A DNA stretch of 64,000 nucleotides from Lachnospiraceae bacterium. Its GTDB lineage: Bacteria > Bacillota > Clostridia > Lachnospirales > Lachnospiraceae. The notes beneath the pieces are model-generated. The model made no database searches, was not told the origin of the DNA, and was given only the letters and a program-made list of their open reading frames with translations. The stretch is from NCBI GenBank assembly GCA_029219245.1, contig JAQXTA010000008.1, forward strand, positions 30,004 to 94,003. The letters are read 5' to 3'. The position numbers and the translations under genes were made by a program. Positions 43,806 to 53,757 of the stretch are shown here, piece after piece (position 1 is the stretch's first letter; each line of letters begins with the position of its first letter).

Positions 43806-45185
43806 TTAGCTCCCCCTCTTTACAATACCCTTCTTTCGCCATCCACCCTGCAGATATCTTGCTATGGATACAAGTAAAGCAATCGTCCATCCGGCGCAGA
43901 ACGCCCACCAGATAATCTCTACACCAAAAACAGGTGCAAAACCGACCGTCAAAACCAGTCTGATAAAAAAACTCAATAAAGTGACAAGAATAAACCAGCC
44001 CATATCACCGCTTCCTTTAAAAACAGCCTTTACAATCATAAAAACAGAAAATACAATCAAGAATGCTCCTACGACTCTTATATATGCCGAGCCAACCGCT
44101 ATGACCTGGGCAATATCCGTTTCTTTCTCCTGTACAAAGAGTTTGATAATCTGTTCCGGAAACCATTCAAAAAAAACGGTCATAACAAGGGACAACACAC
44201 CACAGCTTAGAATAGATGCCCGAAGTCCGGGCCAGATTCGTTCCATCTTTCCGGCTCCGATATTCTGTCCTACATAATTGGAAAAAGCATTGCTGTAATT
44301 AATGGGAATCGCAGTTGCCAGATTCACAACCTTAGCTGCTGCTGCACTTCCCGCAATGACTGATGCTCCAAAGCTATTGATGGTTGCCTGCACCACCACA
44401 GAACCAACCGAAACAATCGACTGCTGCAAGGCAGATGGCAAGGCAAAGCCTAACATCGTTTTAAGCAGTTTGCCGTCAAAAAAAGGAAGTTCTTTATCCC
44501 GTTCAAATTCTGCTAGCAGCTTCGGCATATCCCATATTGCCAAAAGTGCCGCAACTACCTGAGAAATGGATGTTGCCAAAGCTGCACCGCCTACTCCCTT
44601 GTGTAAGCCTATGATAAAAAACAAGTCCAACAAAACGTTAATAACAGAAGAAATAATCAAAAAACGAAGCGGTGTTCTGGAATCTCCAAGTGCCACATAC
44701 ACTCCGTTTAATGCATTATAAATAAAAATAGGAACACATCCGAGAAAATAGAATCTAAGATAAGTCACTCCCATGGAAACAATCTCTTCCGGCGTATTCA
44801 CAAGCAACAGAAGCGGTCTGGCAAAAATCCAAATTCCAATCGTTGACAAAAGTGCCACACCCGCAGAAAAAATTGCAGAGGTTGTAGCACATTGCCATAT
44901 TTTCTCATTCTGACCTGCACCAAAATACTGGGCAATCACAATCGAGCCGCCCAGTGCAAGTCCGGTTGCAAGCTGTACAAAAACAGCCGTAATACTGCTT
45001 GCGCTTCCAACGGCGGCAAGTGCATCGGTACCAAGCTTCTTTCCTACAATGATGGTATCAATCACGTTATAAAGCTGCTGAAACAAGTTCGAAAGAATCA
45101 TCGGTATCGCAAAAAGAAGTACCGTTGTTAAGGGATTTCCTTCTGTCATCTTATGCGTTTTGGTTCCAGCTCCTGTTGCCGCCAT
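43806..45185 (-). CDS. MATE family efflux transporter
   Basis: The 459-residue membrane protein has 12 predicted helices in two homologous halves. The start of each half reads AIPMILSNLFQQLYNVIDTIIVG and ALPSALQQSIVSVGSVVVQATINSFG, typical of the DinF/NorM-like MatE family. It would export drugs or metabolites using a cation gradient. The substrate is unknown. Start has AGGCGG six bases upstream. Confidence 0.93.
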   Translation of the reverse strand: MAATGAGTKTHKMTEGNPLTTVLLFAIPMILSNLFQQLYNVIDTIIVGKKLGTDALAAVGSASSITAVFVQLATGLALGGSIVIAQYFGAGQNEKIWQCATTSAIFSAGVALLSTIGIWIFARPLLLLVNTPEEIVSMGVTYLRFYFLGCVPIFIYNALNGVYVALGDSRTPLRFLIISSVINVLLDLFFIIGLHKGVGGAALATSISQVVAALLAIWDMPKLLAEFERDKELPFFDGKLLKTMLGFALPSALQQSIVSVGSVVVQATINSFGASVIAGSAAAAKVVNLATAIPINYSNAFSNYVGQNIGAGKMERIWPGLRASILSCGVLSLVMTVFFEWFPEQIIKLFVQEKETDIAQVIAVGSAYIRVVGAFLIVFSVFMIVKAVFKGSGDMGWFILVTLLSFFIRLVLTVGFAPVFGVEIIWWAFCAGWTIALLVSIARYLQGGWRKKGIVKRGS

Positions 45186-45234
45186 TTTTTACCGCCTCTG
45201 TTTTCTTATTATAACTTTATGATACTGATTGAAA

Positions 45235-46599
45235 TTAGTTCTTAAAGCTATGTATCGGTGCAGGGATTCTGCCTCCCCGATTTACAAAAGCATCACAGGA
45301 GAATTGGTTTACCGGCATAATCGGTGCATAACCAAGCAAACCACCGAACTCTACCGTTTCTCCTACCCCTTTTCCGATAACCGGAATCAGACGGACTGCC
45401 GTTGTTTTCTGGTTTACCATACCGATTGCCATCTCATCCGCAATAATACCGGAAATGGTTGTAGCCTTTGTATCTCCGGGAATCGCAATCATATCCAGAC
45501 CTACTGAGCAGACACAGGTCATTGCTTCCAGTTTTTCTAAGGTAAGTGCCCCTGCCGTAACCGCATCAATCATACCCTGATCCTCACTGACCGGAATAAA
45601 GGCACCGCTTAAACCACCTACATAAGAGGATGCCATAACACCGCCCTTCTTCACCTGATCATTCAGTAAAGCAAGCGCTGCTGTCGTACCCGGTGCACCG
45701 GCATGCTCCAATCCGATTTCACAAAGAATATCTGCAACACTGTCGCCGATTGCCGGAGTCGGAGCCAGAGATAAATCCACAATACCAAAGGGGATATTTA
45801 AGCGTTTGGAAGCCTCTTTTGCCACAAGCTGTCCGACACGCGTTACCTTAAAGGCCGTTTTCTTAATCGTTTCACAAAGAACCTCGAAGTTCTCTCCTCT
45901 TACCTTACCCAGTGCCGTTTTTACAACTCCCGGACCGCTGACACCGACATTGATAATCTTGTCAGCTTCTGTTACTCCATGGAAAGCACCCGCCATAAAC
46001 GGGTTATCATCCGGTGCATTGCAAAAGACTACCAGCTTCGCACAACCAAGAGAATCCTGTTCTTTCGTTGCCTCTGCCGTCTTCTTTATCATTTCACCCA
46101 TCAATTTTACGGCATCCATATTGATGCCTGTTTTAGTGGAACCTACATTCACAGAGCTACATACCCGTTCTGTGACAGAAAGTGCCTGTGGAATGGAGCG
46201 AATCAAAAGTTCATCTGCCGGAGTCATTCCTTTAGACACCAATGCGGAATATCCACCAATAAAGTTTACCCCTACCTCATGTGCAACCTTGTCCAGAGTC
46301 TTTGCTATCGTCACGAAATCCTCCGTCGTTTTGCAGGCAGCTCCACCTACCAGCGCAATCGGTGTTACCGAAATTCTCTTATTCACAATCGGAATCCCGT
46401 ATTCTCTGGAAATCTGTTCTCCGGTTGCTACCAGGTCTTTGGCGGCTTCGTGGATTTTGTTATAAATCTTCTCATTTACCTTCTGTAAATCAGAATCGAT
46501 ACAATCCAAAAGACTGATCCCCAGAGTGATTGTTCTCACATCCAGATTTTCTTTCTCAATCATTTCATTTGTTTCTGCTACTTCAAATATGTTAATCAT
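45235..46599 (-). CDS. PFL-like family protein (UPF0210 / DUF711)
   Basis: The protein of about 454 residues (start at ATG 46599, [14 protein letters not shown]) matches UPF0210: [73 protein letters not shown] and [19 protein letters not shown]. The family has a fold related to pyruvate formate-lyase but lacks the glycyl radical, and its function is not established. It is nearly always next to a small ACT-domain gene, as here (19 bases). Confidence 0.9.
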   Translation of the reverse strand: MINIFEVAETNEMIEKENLDVRTITLGISLLDCIDSDLQKVNEKIYNKIHEAAKDLVATGEQISREYGIPIVNKRISVTPIALVGGAACKTTEDFVTIAKTLDKVAHEVGVNFIGGYSALVSKGMTPADELLIRSIPQALSVTERVCSSVNVGSTKTGINMDAVKLMGEMIKKTAEATKEQDSLGCAKLVVFCNAPDDNPFMAGAFHGVTEADKIINVGVSGPGVVKTALGKVRGENFEVLCETIKKTAFKVTRVGQLVAKEASKRLNIPFGIVDLSLAPTPAIGDSVADILCEIGLEHAGAPGTTAALALLNDQVKKGGVMASSYVGGLSGAFIPVSEDQGMIDAVTAGALTLEKLEAMTCVCSVGLDMIAIPGDTKATTISGIIADEMAIGMVNQKTTAVRLIPVIGKGVGETVEFGGLLGYAPIMPVNQFSCDAFVNRGGRIPAPIHSFKN

Positions 46600-46617
46600 A
46601 GGAATAACCATACCTTT

Positions 46618-46890
46618 CTAAATTCTGTGCATCTGATTAAAAATCTCTTCTTTCTGACATTTGATAATAACACCAATGCTCTCACCCAGTTTATTCAGTT
46701 CCTCCACAATGATGCCAAACTCCTTTTCAGTATGGTTGGTATCTACAATCATCATCATATTAAAATACCCCTGTACAATTGTCTGGGAAATGTCTAAAAT
46801 ATTAATCTGATTGTCTGCCAGATAAGTACACACTTTGGCAATGATACCTACGGTATCTTTTCCTACAACTGTTATAATTGTTTTCTTCAT
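46618..46890 (-). CDS. ACT domain protein (UPF0237)
   Basis: Starting at ATG 46890 (MKKTIITVVGKDTVGIIAKV), the 90-residue protein consists of one ACT-like domain (IITVVGKDTVGIIAKVCTYLADNQINILDISQTIVQGYFNMMMIVD). It is related to the GcvR-like ACT repressors and probably binds an amino acid. It is encoded before the PFL-like gene and likely regulates or partners that protein. The five extra residues in the track are not supported by a ribosome site. Confidence 0.9.
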   Translation of the reverse strand: MKKTIITVVGKDTVGIIAKVCTYLADNQINILDISQTIVQGYFNMMMIVDTNHTEKEFGIIVEELNKLGESIGVIIKCQKEEIFNQMHRI

Positions 46891-46944
46891 GGTTTTTCTC
46901 CTCATGTCTTTTTATTTTTACTTTTATTACTTTTCTTTATTCCT

Positions 46945-47742
46945 CTATATGGCTATCATCTGTGATACTTCACTTCTTTTGGCAACGTAAATCGGGAAGT
47001 CATCCCCCTTATAACCCGTATCGGACATGGTAATTTCCATCCGTACTGCTTCATAGGCGAGCTCCGGCAGATTATTTTCCTTACTCAGATGTCCTAATAC
47101 GACCGCCTGCATATGGTCGTTCAGAAGCTGACTCAAAAGCTTGCCGGAAGCCTCGTTGGACAAATGTCCCCGTTCCCCCAAAATACGCTGTTTCAGATAA
47201 TAAGGATACGGGCCGACCTGAAGCATATTGATATCATGGTTTGCCTCCAGATATAATACATCCAAATCCTGTAAGCATGCAACCGTATAATCATTATAGC
47301 AGCCTAAATCCGTTATAATTCCTATCTTCTTTCTGTCATGACTTACCCGGTATGCCACCGGCTCTGCCGCATCGTGTGATGTGCGCATCGGATATAAAGT
47401 CATATCCTTTATCCGTATTTTCTCATCCGCCTGAATACAATGGAAAAGGGATTCATCTATCTTCCCAAGAGAAGAAGTATTCTGTATCGCCCGAATAGTT
47501 CCTGCTGTTCCATAAATCGGAATCCCATATTTTCTTGATAATACACCAAGACCGCTTATATGGTCTGCATGCTCATGGGTAATAAATATCCCATCAATTT
47601 CTGATAATTTTAATCCCAGTGAAGCAACACCTTCTTCTGTTCTTTTTCCGCTGATACCCACATCTATCAACAGATGGGTTGCATCCGAACCCACATAGAC
47701 ACAGTTCCCGCTGCTGCCGCTGGCAATACTGCATAATCTCAT
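46945..47742 (-). CDS. MBL-fold metallohydrolase, WalJ/YycJ type
   Basis: Start is probably ATG 47742 (MRLCSIASGSSGNCVYVG), though two TTG codons a little upstream are possible. The protein of about 265 residues has the metal-binding motif ITHEHADHISGL, LIDVGISGKRTEEG and downstream His residues (TSHDAA, GHLSKEN). The GSSGN start is diagnostic for YycJ/WalJ, a predicted 5'-3' exonuclease linked to the WalRK cell-wall system in Bacillus; no walRK genes are in the window. It slightly follows the FtsA-like gene. Confidence 0.9.
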   Translation of the reverse strand: MRLCSIASGSSGNCVYVGSDATHLLIDVGISGKRTEEGVASLGLKLSEIDGIFITHEHADHISGLGVLSRKYGIPIYGTAGTIRAIQNTSSLGKIDESLFHCIQADEKIRIKDMTLYPMRTSHDAAEPVAYRVSHDRKKIGIITDLGCYNDYTVACLQDLDVLYLEANHDINMLQVGPYPYYLKQRILGERGHLSNEASGKLLSQLLNDHMQAVVLGHLSKENNLPELAYEAVRMEITMSDTGYKGDDFPIYVAKRSEVSQMIAI

Positions 47743-47750
47743 AAGTACAT

Positions 47751-49862
47751 TCAATCTTTCCAATAAATTTCTATAACATCACCGCTGTGAATCGGCTCCA
47801 TATATTGTGCCGGTCTGCCGTTTAGATTCGTCACAATGCCGCTTCCCTGCGGGGAAGATAAATCAAAGTCGATATACTGGAATACATCCACATAAACATA
47901 TTCCGTCTTACCCTCTAAGTGTACCGGACTGCCATTTACTGTAACCTGTATGGATAATGGAATACCATTGTTTGGAATCTCCGTCTGCCCCGACAACTCT
48001 TCTGTTGTTTTGAGAGCTTCCTCATCCGTCCCATTGTCCTCCGGCAAATTTTCAAACGTATCCGATGTGCCGTCTCCATAAACATCCCGGTCTGACAATT
48101 GCAATTCCTCCATGGTCCAGATAACCGAAAAGTTCTCATACACCTTGGTTTCCATATCAGCGAGTTTATTGTTGACGTATATGTTCATGTTTTTATTGAT
48201 AATCACATCCATAAACTCTGCAATCTGTCTGACCGTATAATAATTCAGAAATTCAATCCGGTCATTCTCCTTAATACTGTAATAACCAGACTGCAATTGT
48301 CCGTTTACCGAAGCAAATTCCGGCAGTTCAACCTTTTTCTCATTTACCTCTACCCACATAGTTGCACCGTATTCCGGAAGCTGGTTGATATCCAATGCTG
48401 CCGCTTCTCCTGCTGTGGATTCGATTACCTTAATATTATCGTTGGCATGTACCGGTGTATAAATATCGGCTTCCTGCCCATTCACAGTAATAACCGCTGA
48501 CTCTCCGAGTGCACCTCTGGTAATACGCGCTTTGCCATTCACAAAATAATTCAGTTCCCTGCCACGTTTCGGGAAAAGACCATCATTGGAAAACTCTGCC
48601 TGCATTGCTGCATCGACTACCGCCAGCTTATTATTGTCATAAAGCTTGATTCTCTGCTCATTAAAATAGACAAAAATAAAATTATTGCTCTGTTCATAAA
48701 AACTCAGACAGATGCCTATCGGTGTTACCATCAGAGAATCCTTTCTGGCATCTGCTTCCAGAAATTCAATTCCCTGCATCACTTCTTCTCCTCGGACAGC
48801 TACTCTTTCCTTCTGGATACCAAGTTCCGCCGCCAAAGAGTCGGTATACCCCGACATTTTACCGCCACCACCGACAACAAATACCGCACTGACCGATTTA
48901 TTACCATTTAATTCCTTGATTTTATCCGCCACCTGTTTTGTCATCTCCTGAATGACCGGTTCGACTACTTTACCGATTTCTTCTCCGGATATCAACTGAG
49001 GCAGTCCCATGATATCTTTGTACTCAATACTTTCCTTTTCGCCTGCTTCTCTTTTAATCTGCTCCGCGGTTTTAAAATCCACCAGACAGTGCTTGGCAAT
49101 GACCTCTGTCAACGCATCGCCCGCTATCGGAATCATACCATAAGCAACAATACTGCCGTCTTTGGTTATGGAAATATCCGATGTCCCGGCTCCTACATCC
49201 ACCAGGGCAATATTTAACATTCGATACATTTCCGGTATGGCTACCTGAATTGCTGCAATCGGCTCCAAGGTCAAATTGGCAACTTCCAGTCCGGCAAGTC
49301 CCACTGCTTTATGTAAACCATCTACCACATCATCCGGTAAAAACGTAGCAATAATATCCGCTCCAATAACCTTTGCTTTATGCCCTTCCAGATTACCCAT
49401 AGGATAGTGGTTCATGTAATAACGTACCACCGAATATCCCACACAGTAAAACTTCATATCCGTATCATTGGTTTCCAAAAATTCCTGATAAGCTTTCTCA
49501 ACACCCATGGAATCCAACGCATAAATATCCTCGCCGGTTACTTCCTTGTCACTTCCGAAATCATATTCCACACTGGTCGTTACTGTCCGCAGCACACGTC
49601 CAGCTGCTGCAATACATACATCCTTAAGCGGTCTGCCAATTTTTTCTTCCAGCCGGCTTTTTACTTCATTAATCGTATTACCAACCTTATGGATATCGTG
49701 AATCTGCCCATCCAGCATGGCTCTTGTTTCATGCTCTCTGATGCATTGTGCAATAACATGAAAACGTTCACCGACACGATATCCTACCGTTCCGACAATG
49801 CTTCTTGTTCCGATATCCAAACCAAATACTAATTGTCCTGGAAATTTCATCATTTCTGACAC
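47751..49862 (-). CDS. FtsA-like actin-fold ATPase with C-terminal beta-grasp-like extension
   Basis: The 703-residue protein starts at GTG 49862 after GGGGGAG. The first 400 residues resemble FtsA/PilM: phosphate-1 GLDIGTRSIVG, a SHS2-like 1C insertion (DVCIAAAGRVLRTVTTSV), phosphate-2 LVDVGAGTSDISI and the adenosine motif VFVVGGGGKMSG. The remaining 300 residues are not in normal FtsA. They include segments such as AVITVNGQEADIYTPVHANDNIKVIES and a terminal ITNLNG-like beta-grasp (QVTVNGSPVHL...VTNLNGRPAQYMEPIHSGDVIEIYW). No amphipathic C-terminal helix is seen. It sits between coaE and the WalJ-type gene, away from division genes. Confidence 0.82.
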   Translation of the reverse strand: MSEMMKFPGQLVFGLDIGTRSIVGTVGYRVGERFHVIAQCIREHETRAMLDGQIHDIHKVGNTINEVKSRLEEKIGRPLKDVCIAAAGRVLRTVTTSVEYDFGSDKEVTGEDIYALDSMGVEKAYQEFLETNDTDMKFYCVGYSVVRYYMNHYPMGNLEGHKAKVIGADIIATFLPDDVVDGLHKAVGLAGLEVANLTLEPIAAIQVAIPEMYRMLNIALVDVGAGTSDISITKDGSIVAYGMIPIAGDALTEVIAKHCLVDFKTAEQIKREAGEKESIEYKDIMGLPQLISGEEIGKVVEPVIQEMTKQVADKIKELNGNKSVSAVFVVGGGGKMSGYTDSLAAELGIQKERVAVRGEEVMQGIEFLEADARKDSLMVTPIGICLSFYEQSNNFIFVYFNEQRIKLYDNNKLAVVDAAMQAEFSNDGLFPKRGRELNYFVNGKARITRGALGESAVITVNGQEADIYTPVHANDNIKVIESTAGEAAALDINQLPEYGATMWVEVNEKKVELPEFASVNGQLQSGYYSIKENDRIEFLNYYTVRQIAEFMDVIINKNMNIYVNNKLADMETKVYENFSVIWTMEELQLSDRDVYGDGTSDTFENLPEDNGTDEEALKTTEELSGQTEIPNNGIPLSIQVTVNGSPVHLEGKTEYVYVDVFQYIDFDLSSPQGSGIVTNLNGRPAQYMEPIHSGDVIEIYWKD

Positions 49863-50455
49863 AGATACTCCCCCAATTTCTCGTCTATTTGCTGATAAGC
49901 TTCGGCAAGGCTGCCGCTGTTATCAATAACAACTTTACAGTGCTTCCTGAATTCCCCTTCGGACAGCTGTCCCTGTAAAATCTGATTGATTTTTTCATCC
50001 GAATAAGCTCTGGATACTTTTAAGCGCTCCCGCCGTATATCCAGCTTTGTATAAATATACCAAAGTTCATCTACAATCTGTTCATAACCATCTTCTATCA
50101 AAAGTGCTGCTTCAATAAAAAGGAAATCCAGCTTTCCCTCTTTCTTTTTCTCTGCAATCTTCTGCAAAATATATTCTTTAACCGCAGGATGAACCAGTTC
50201 ATTGACTTTCGCAAGCAGCCTGCTGTCTGCAAAAATTTTCGCTGCCATCCTTGTCTTCTGAATCGTTCCATCCAGATTTAAAATATCGGCACCAAGCAAA
50301 GCAACCAATTCATTATAACATTTCTGTCCCGGTTCTTCTACCTGATGTGCCACGTTATCTGCCAAAATTACCTGACAGTTATAATGTTCCCTGATATAAG
50401 CCAGAATCTCCGATTTCCCGGCACCGACTCCGCCGGTAATCCCGATAATTTTCAT
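49850..50455 (-). CDS. coaE: Dephospho-CoA kinase
   Basis: The start is ATG 50455 (MKIIGITGGVGAGKSEIL), right after GTAGGA. The 201-residue P-loop kinase phosphorylates dephospho-CoA in the last step of CoA synthesis. The Walker A GGVGAGKS, LADNVAHQV and the LID region RRERLKVSRAYSDEKI are typical. It follows polA (31 bases) as in many Firmicutes, and its end overlaps the start of the FtsA-like gene by 13 bases. Confidence 0.95.
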   Translation of the reverse strand: MKIIGITGGVGAGKSEILAYIREHYNCQVILADNVAHQVEEPGQKCYNELVALLGADILNLDGTIQKTRMAAKIFADSRLLAKVNELVHPAVKEYILQKIAEKKKEGKLDFLFIEAALLIEDGYEQIVDELWYIYTKLDIRRERLKVSRAYSDEKINQILQGQLSEGEFRKHCKVVIDNSGSLAEAYQQIDEKLGEYLCQK

Positions 50456-50486
50456 ATTCCTACCTGTCTTCTCTCTTTCTGCTATG

Positions 50487-53198
50487 TTACTTGGCATCAT
50501 ACCATGTCATTCCGGTGTGAAGATCAATCTCTAACTTTACGGAAAGCTGTGCCGCAGCCTGCATCTCCTCTGATAGAATTTCCCGGACTCTCTCCTCTTC
50601 CGATGCATAGGTTTCAATCAGAAGTTCATCGTGCACTTGCAGAATCAGTCGGGAATGGAGTCCTTCTTCTTTCAGCCGCGCCCACACATGAATCATGGCA
50701 ATTTTAATAATATCTGCCGCTGTTCCCTGTATCGGTGAATTCATGGCAACACGTTCTCCAAAAGAACGCTGCATGAAGTTGCTGGAAGATAATTCAGGGA
50801 TTGGTCTTCTTCTTCCAAACATGGTCGTTACATACCCCTGCTCTTTGGCATCCGCTACCAGCTTATCCAGAAATGTTTTAATTCCCGGATAGGTTGCAAA
50901 ATATTGTTCAATATATTCCGCCGCCTCTTTTCTGGAAATACTCAAATCCTGACTCAGTCCGAAAGAACTGATTCCATACACAATCCCGAAATTAACCGCC
51001 TTGGCATTTCTTCTCTGTAAATCTGTTACCTCTACAAAAGGTGTATGGAATACTTTCGATGCCGTAATCCGGTGAATATCTTCATCCATCTGATAAGCTT
51101 CAATTAACTGTTTGTCATCCGACATATGTGCCAGAACCCGCAATTCAATCTGAGAATAATCCGCATCCATGAAAAGATAACCCTCTGCCGGAACAAAAAC
51201 TTTACGAATTCTTCTTCCAAGTTCCATCCGCATCGGAATATTTTGTAAATTCGGCTCCGTGGAACTGATTCTTCCGGTTGCCGTAATAGTCTGGTTGAAC
51301 GTAGAATGAATCCGGTTGCCCTCATCAATATATACCGCAAGACCGTCTGCATAGGTTGATTTTAATTTTGCCAGTCCCCGGTATTCCAGAATATCCGATA
51401 CAATCGGATATTCCGGTGCCAGCTTTTCTAACACATCCGCTGCTGTGGAATAACCGGTCTTCGTCTTTTTCCCACCGGAAATCCCCATTTTTTCAAAAAG
51501 AATCTCTCCTAGCTGCTTCGGTGAATTGATATTAAACTGCATTCCTGCCTGTTGATAAATGGACTTCTCTAACTCTGTAATCCGTCCGGTCAAAGCCTCA
51601 CCATATGCTTTCAGTTCATCGGGACGGACCATGATTCCATACTGTTCCATCTCATAAAGCACCTTCGTCAAAGGCATTTCAATTTCATAAAGGAGCGTAA
51701 GCATTCCCTGTTCTTCCAGTTTTTTCTGCAATACTTCCTGTGCCATTTTGCAGGTATATGCCTGAAAACAGGCAAACTCCATAAATTCCTGTGGCTTTTC
51801 TTCCATGGTCTTAGCAAAGGATGCTTTGCCACAGACCTGTGTTTTATCCGGCAGCATCAATCCAAGATATTCTCCTGCAATCGCTTCCGTATCGTAATTA
51901 TTTTTCAGCGGATTGATTAAATATGCAGCAAGCAGAATATCAAAATATTTTTTCTCCCGATAGGGTTTCATAATATCTGTCGGCACCGTTTCCCGGTCAG
52001 CCTGCTCTATAATGCCATAAATCTGCTTGATATCGCATACGCTCAGTTTACAGAACTCATTTTTATTTAATTCTTTTACTTTTTCTGCCAGATAAGCTCC
52101 TGTCACAAAACCCTGACAGGGGACAAAATAGATTTCTTTCTCATCAAATGCAAGCGAAATCCCCACACATTTGTCTTCCTCTTTTCCATCCTGCATAACA
52201 GAAAGACCAATCACAAACCCATTTTCACTTTGGTTACAAAACGTTTCTGCTTTCTGGAATATTTTTTCTACTTCGGCGAAATCCATTATGCACTGAAAAT
52301 GTTCACTCTGGTGGTTTGTCGCAACCGCATCCTTTTCAAAGCGTGCCAGGAAATTTTTAAATTCCAACTGCTTACATAGGATATATGCCTCTTCGGTATA
52401 GAAATTTTCCACCCTGGCCTGCTCAAAGTGAAAGTCTATATCACTGTTTATATTAATCGTCGCCAGTATCTTACTTAAATCTGCCAGTTCTTTGTTGTTG
52501 ACAAGTGATTCTTTCACCGCTTTCTTCGTCACTTCATCAATTCTTGCATAAATATTTTCCAATGAACCAAACTGCACCATCAGTTCAGTAGCTGTCTTTT
52601 CTCCAACCTTAGGTACTCCGGGAATATTGTCGGCTGTATCTCCCATCAGTGCCTTTAAATCAATGAACTGCACTGGGTTTACCCTATATTTTGCTTCCAC
52701 ATCCGCCGCATAATAATCTTCGATTTCCGTTTTACCGCCTTTCGTTTTCGGAATACGGATTTTAATATGTTCTGAAGCAATCTGCAGCAAATCCCTGTCA
52801 CCGGAGACAAGTGCCACTTCCATGCCCTCTTTCTCTCCACGTTTGGCAATGGTTCCGAGTATATCATCAGCTTCCAGTCCCGGCTTTTCCATAATACAGA
52901 TTCCCATTGCCTGAAGCATCTTTTTCATGACAGGAACCTGCTCCCGCAATTCCTCCGGCATCGGCTTTCTGGTACCTTTGTATTCTTTATAGATTTCATG
53001 CCGGAAAGTCGGTGCATGCACATCAAATGCAACCGTCAGAAAATCCGGTTTTTCCTCTTCAACAATTTTAAACATAATATTTAAAAAGCCATAAACGGCA
53101 TTGGTATGAAGTCCCTGACTATTTGTTAAATCCGGTACCCCATAAAAAGCTCTGTTTAAAATACTGTGTCCGTCAATTAAGACCAATTTCTGACTCAT
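50487..53198 (-). CDS. polA: DNA polymerase I
   Basis: The 903-residue protein has a 5'-3' exonuclease domain (about 1-290: LVLIDGHSILNRAFYG, SGDRDLLQI, GDTADNIPGV), a middle 3'-5' exonuclease-like domain (about 300-480) and a family A polymerase domain (DADYSQIELRVLAHMS, RRNAKAVNFGIVYGIS, LILQVHDELL). The DxE motif expected for proofreading is replaced (GFVIGLSVMQDG), so the middle domain is probably inactive, as in Bacillus and Thermus. It fills gaps in repair and removes RNA primers. Confidence 0.97.
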   Translation of the reverse strand: MSQKLVLIDGHSILNRAFYGVPDLTNSQGLHTNAVYGFLNIMFKIVEEEKPDFLTVAFDVHAPTFRHEIYKEYKGTRKPMPEELREQVPVMKKMLQAMGICIMEKPGLEADDILGTIAKRGEKEGMEVALVSGDRDLLQIASEHIKIRIPKTKGGKTEIEDYYAADVEAKYRVNPVQFIDLKALMGDTADNIPGVPKVGEKTATELMVQFGSLENIYARIDEVTKKAVKESLVNNKELADLSKILATININSDIDFHFEQARVENFYTEEAYILCKQLEFKNFLARFEKDAVATNHQSEHFQCIMDFAEVEKIFQKAETFCNQSENGFVIGLSVMQDGKEEDKCVGISLAFDEKEIYFVPCQGFVTGAYLAEKVKELNKNEFCKLSVCDIKQIYGIIEQADRETVPTDIMKPYREKKYFDILLAAYLINPLKNNYDTEAIAGEYLGLMLPDKTQVCGKASFAKTMEEKPQEFMEFACFQAYTCKMAQEVLQKKLEEQGMLTLLYEIEMPLTKVLYEMEQYGIMVRPDELKAYGEALTGRITELEKSIYQQAGMQFNINSPKQLGEILFEKMGISGGKKTKTGYSTAADVLEKLAPEYPIVSDILEYRGLAKLKSTYADGLAVYIDEGNRIHSTFNQTITATGRISSTEPNLQNIPMRMELGRRIRKVFVPAEGYLFMDADYSQIELRVLAHMSDDKQLIEAYQMDEDIHRITASKVFHTPFVEVTDLQRRNAKAVNFGIVYGISSFGLSQDLSISRKEAAEYIEQYFATYPGIKTFLDKLVADAKEQGYVTTMFGRRRPIPELSSSNFMQRSFGERVAMNSPIQGTAADIIKIAMIHVWARLKEEGLHSRLILQVHDELLIETYASEEERVREILSEEMQAAAQLSVKLEIDLHTGMTWYDAK

Positions 53199-53269
53199 GG
53201 TATCAGCTACCCTTTCCTTCTTCTATCTATCAAATATCTGTCAAATCTATTTCCCCGAAACTTCTATAA

Positions 53270-53593
53270 CTATAACTTAAATATAATCAGACATGCTATT
53301 AAAATAGCAACTGCAACCGCAGCCTCCAGACAAATCAGCGTATACTGCAATCCCCTATGCAGCCGAACCTTTTGATTTGCATTATACAACCTCTCTGCCA
53401 GAGTATTCTGCAGATTAAAATTGTTCCCGGCTTCCAACCGTTCCATACTTTCTGCTACCAGAAATTGTATGGAAAGCTCTTCTTTACACTCCGGACACTG
53501 TTCTATATGTTCCATAAAATCTTCCAAATCATTTCCATCCAATGTATTTTGAAGAAAAGCAGGAATCATTTTTTCCGTTTCTTTGCAATTCAT
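53270..53593 (-). CDS. Anti-sigma-factor-like zinc-finger membrane protein
   Basis: The start is ATG 53593 (MNCKETEKMIPAFLQ), six bases after GGAGG; the track adds 30 residues. The protein of about 107 residues has an N-terminal zf-HC2 motif (HIEQCPECKEEL, with an earlier Cys in MNCKE) and a single C-terminal membrane helix (LICLEAAVAVAILIACLIIFKL) with almost no outside part. Such proteins usually hold an ECF sigma factor at the membrane, but none is encoded nearby. It is encoded directly before polA. Confidence 0.8.
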   Translation of the reverse strand: MNCKETEKMIPAFLQNTLDGNDLEDFMEHIEQCPECKEELSIQFLVAESMERLEAGNNFNLQNTLAERLYNANQKVRLHRGLQYTLICLEAAVAVAILIACLIIFKL

Positions 53594-53695
53594 ATCTATC
53601 CTCCGGCATGTAACTGCTCTTTCAGATAAAACCCATATTGCATTTATTATATACCATAATGCTACCCTTTGCAAAGTGAGCATTTTCCTATCGCA

Positions 53696-53733
53696 TAAAA
53701 AAATGACATTTCATCAAAGAAATGCCATTTTCA
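53696..53733 (-). terminator. Rho-independent terminator after the repeat-bearing GH25 gene
   Basis: Minus-strand hairpin AAAATGGCATTTC / GAAATGTCATTTT (one wobble) with a six-base loop and a T-run. Confidence 0.82.
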
Positions 53734-53757
53734 TATTCTATATACAATATATGCATA

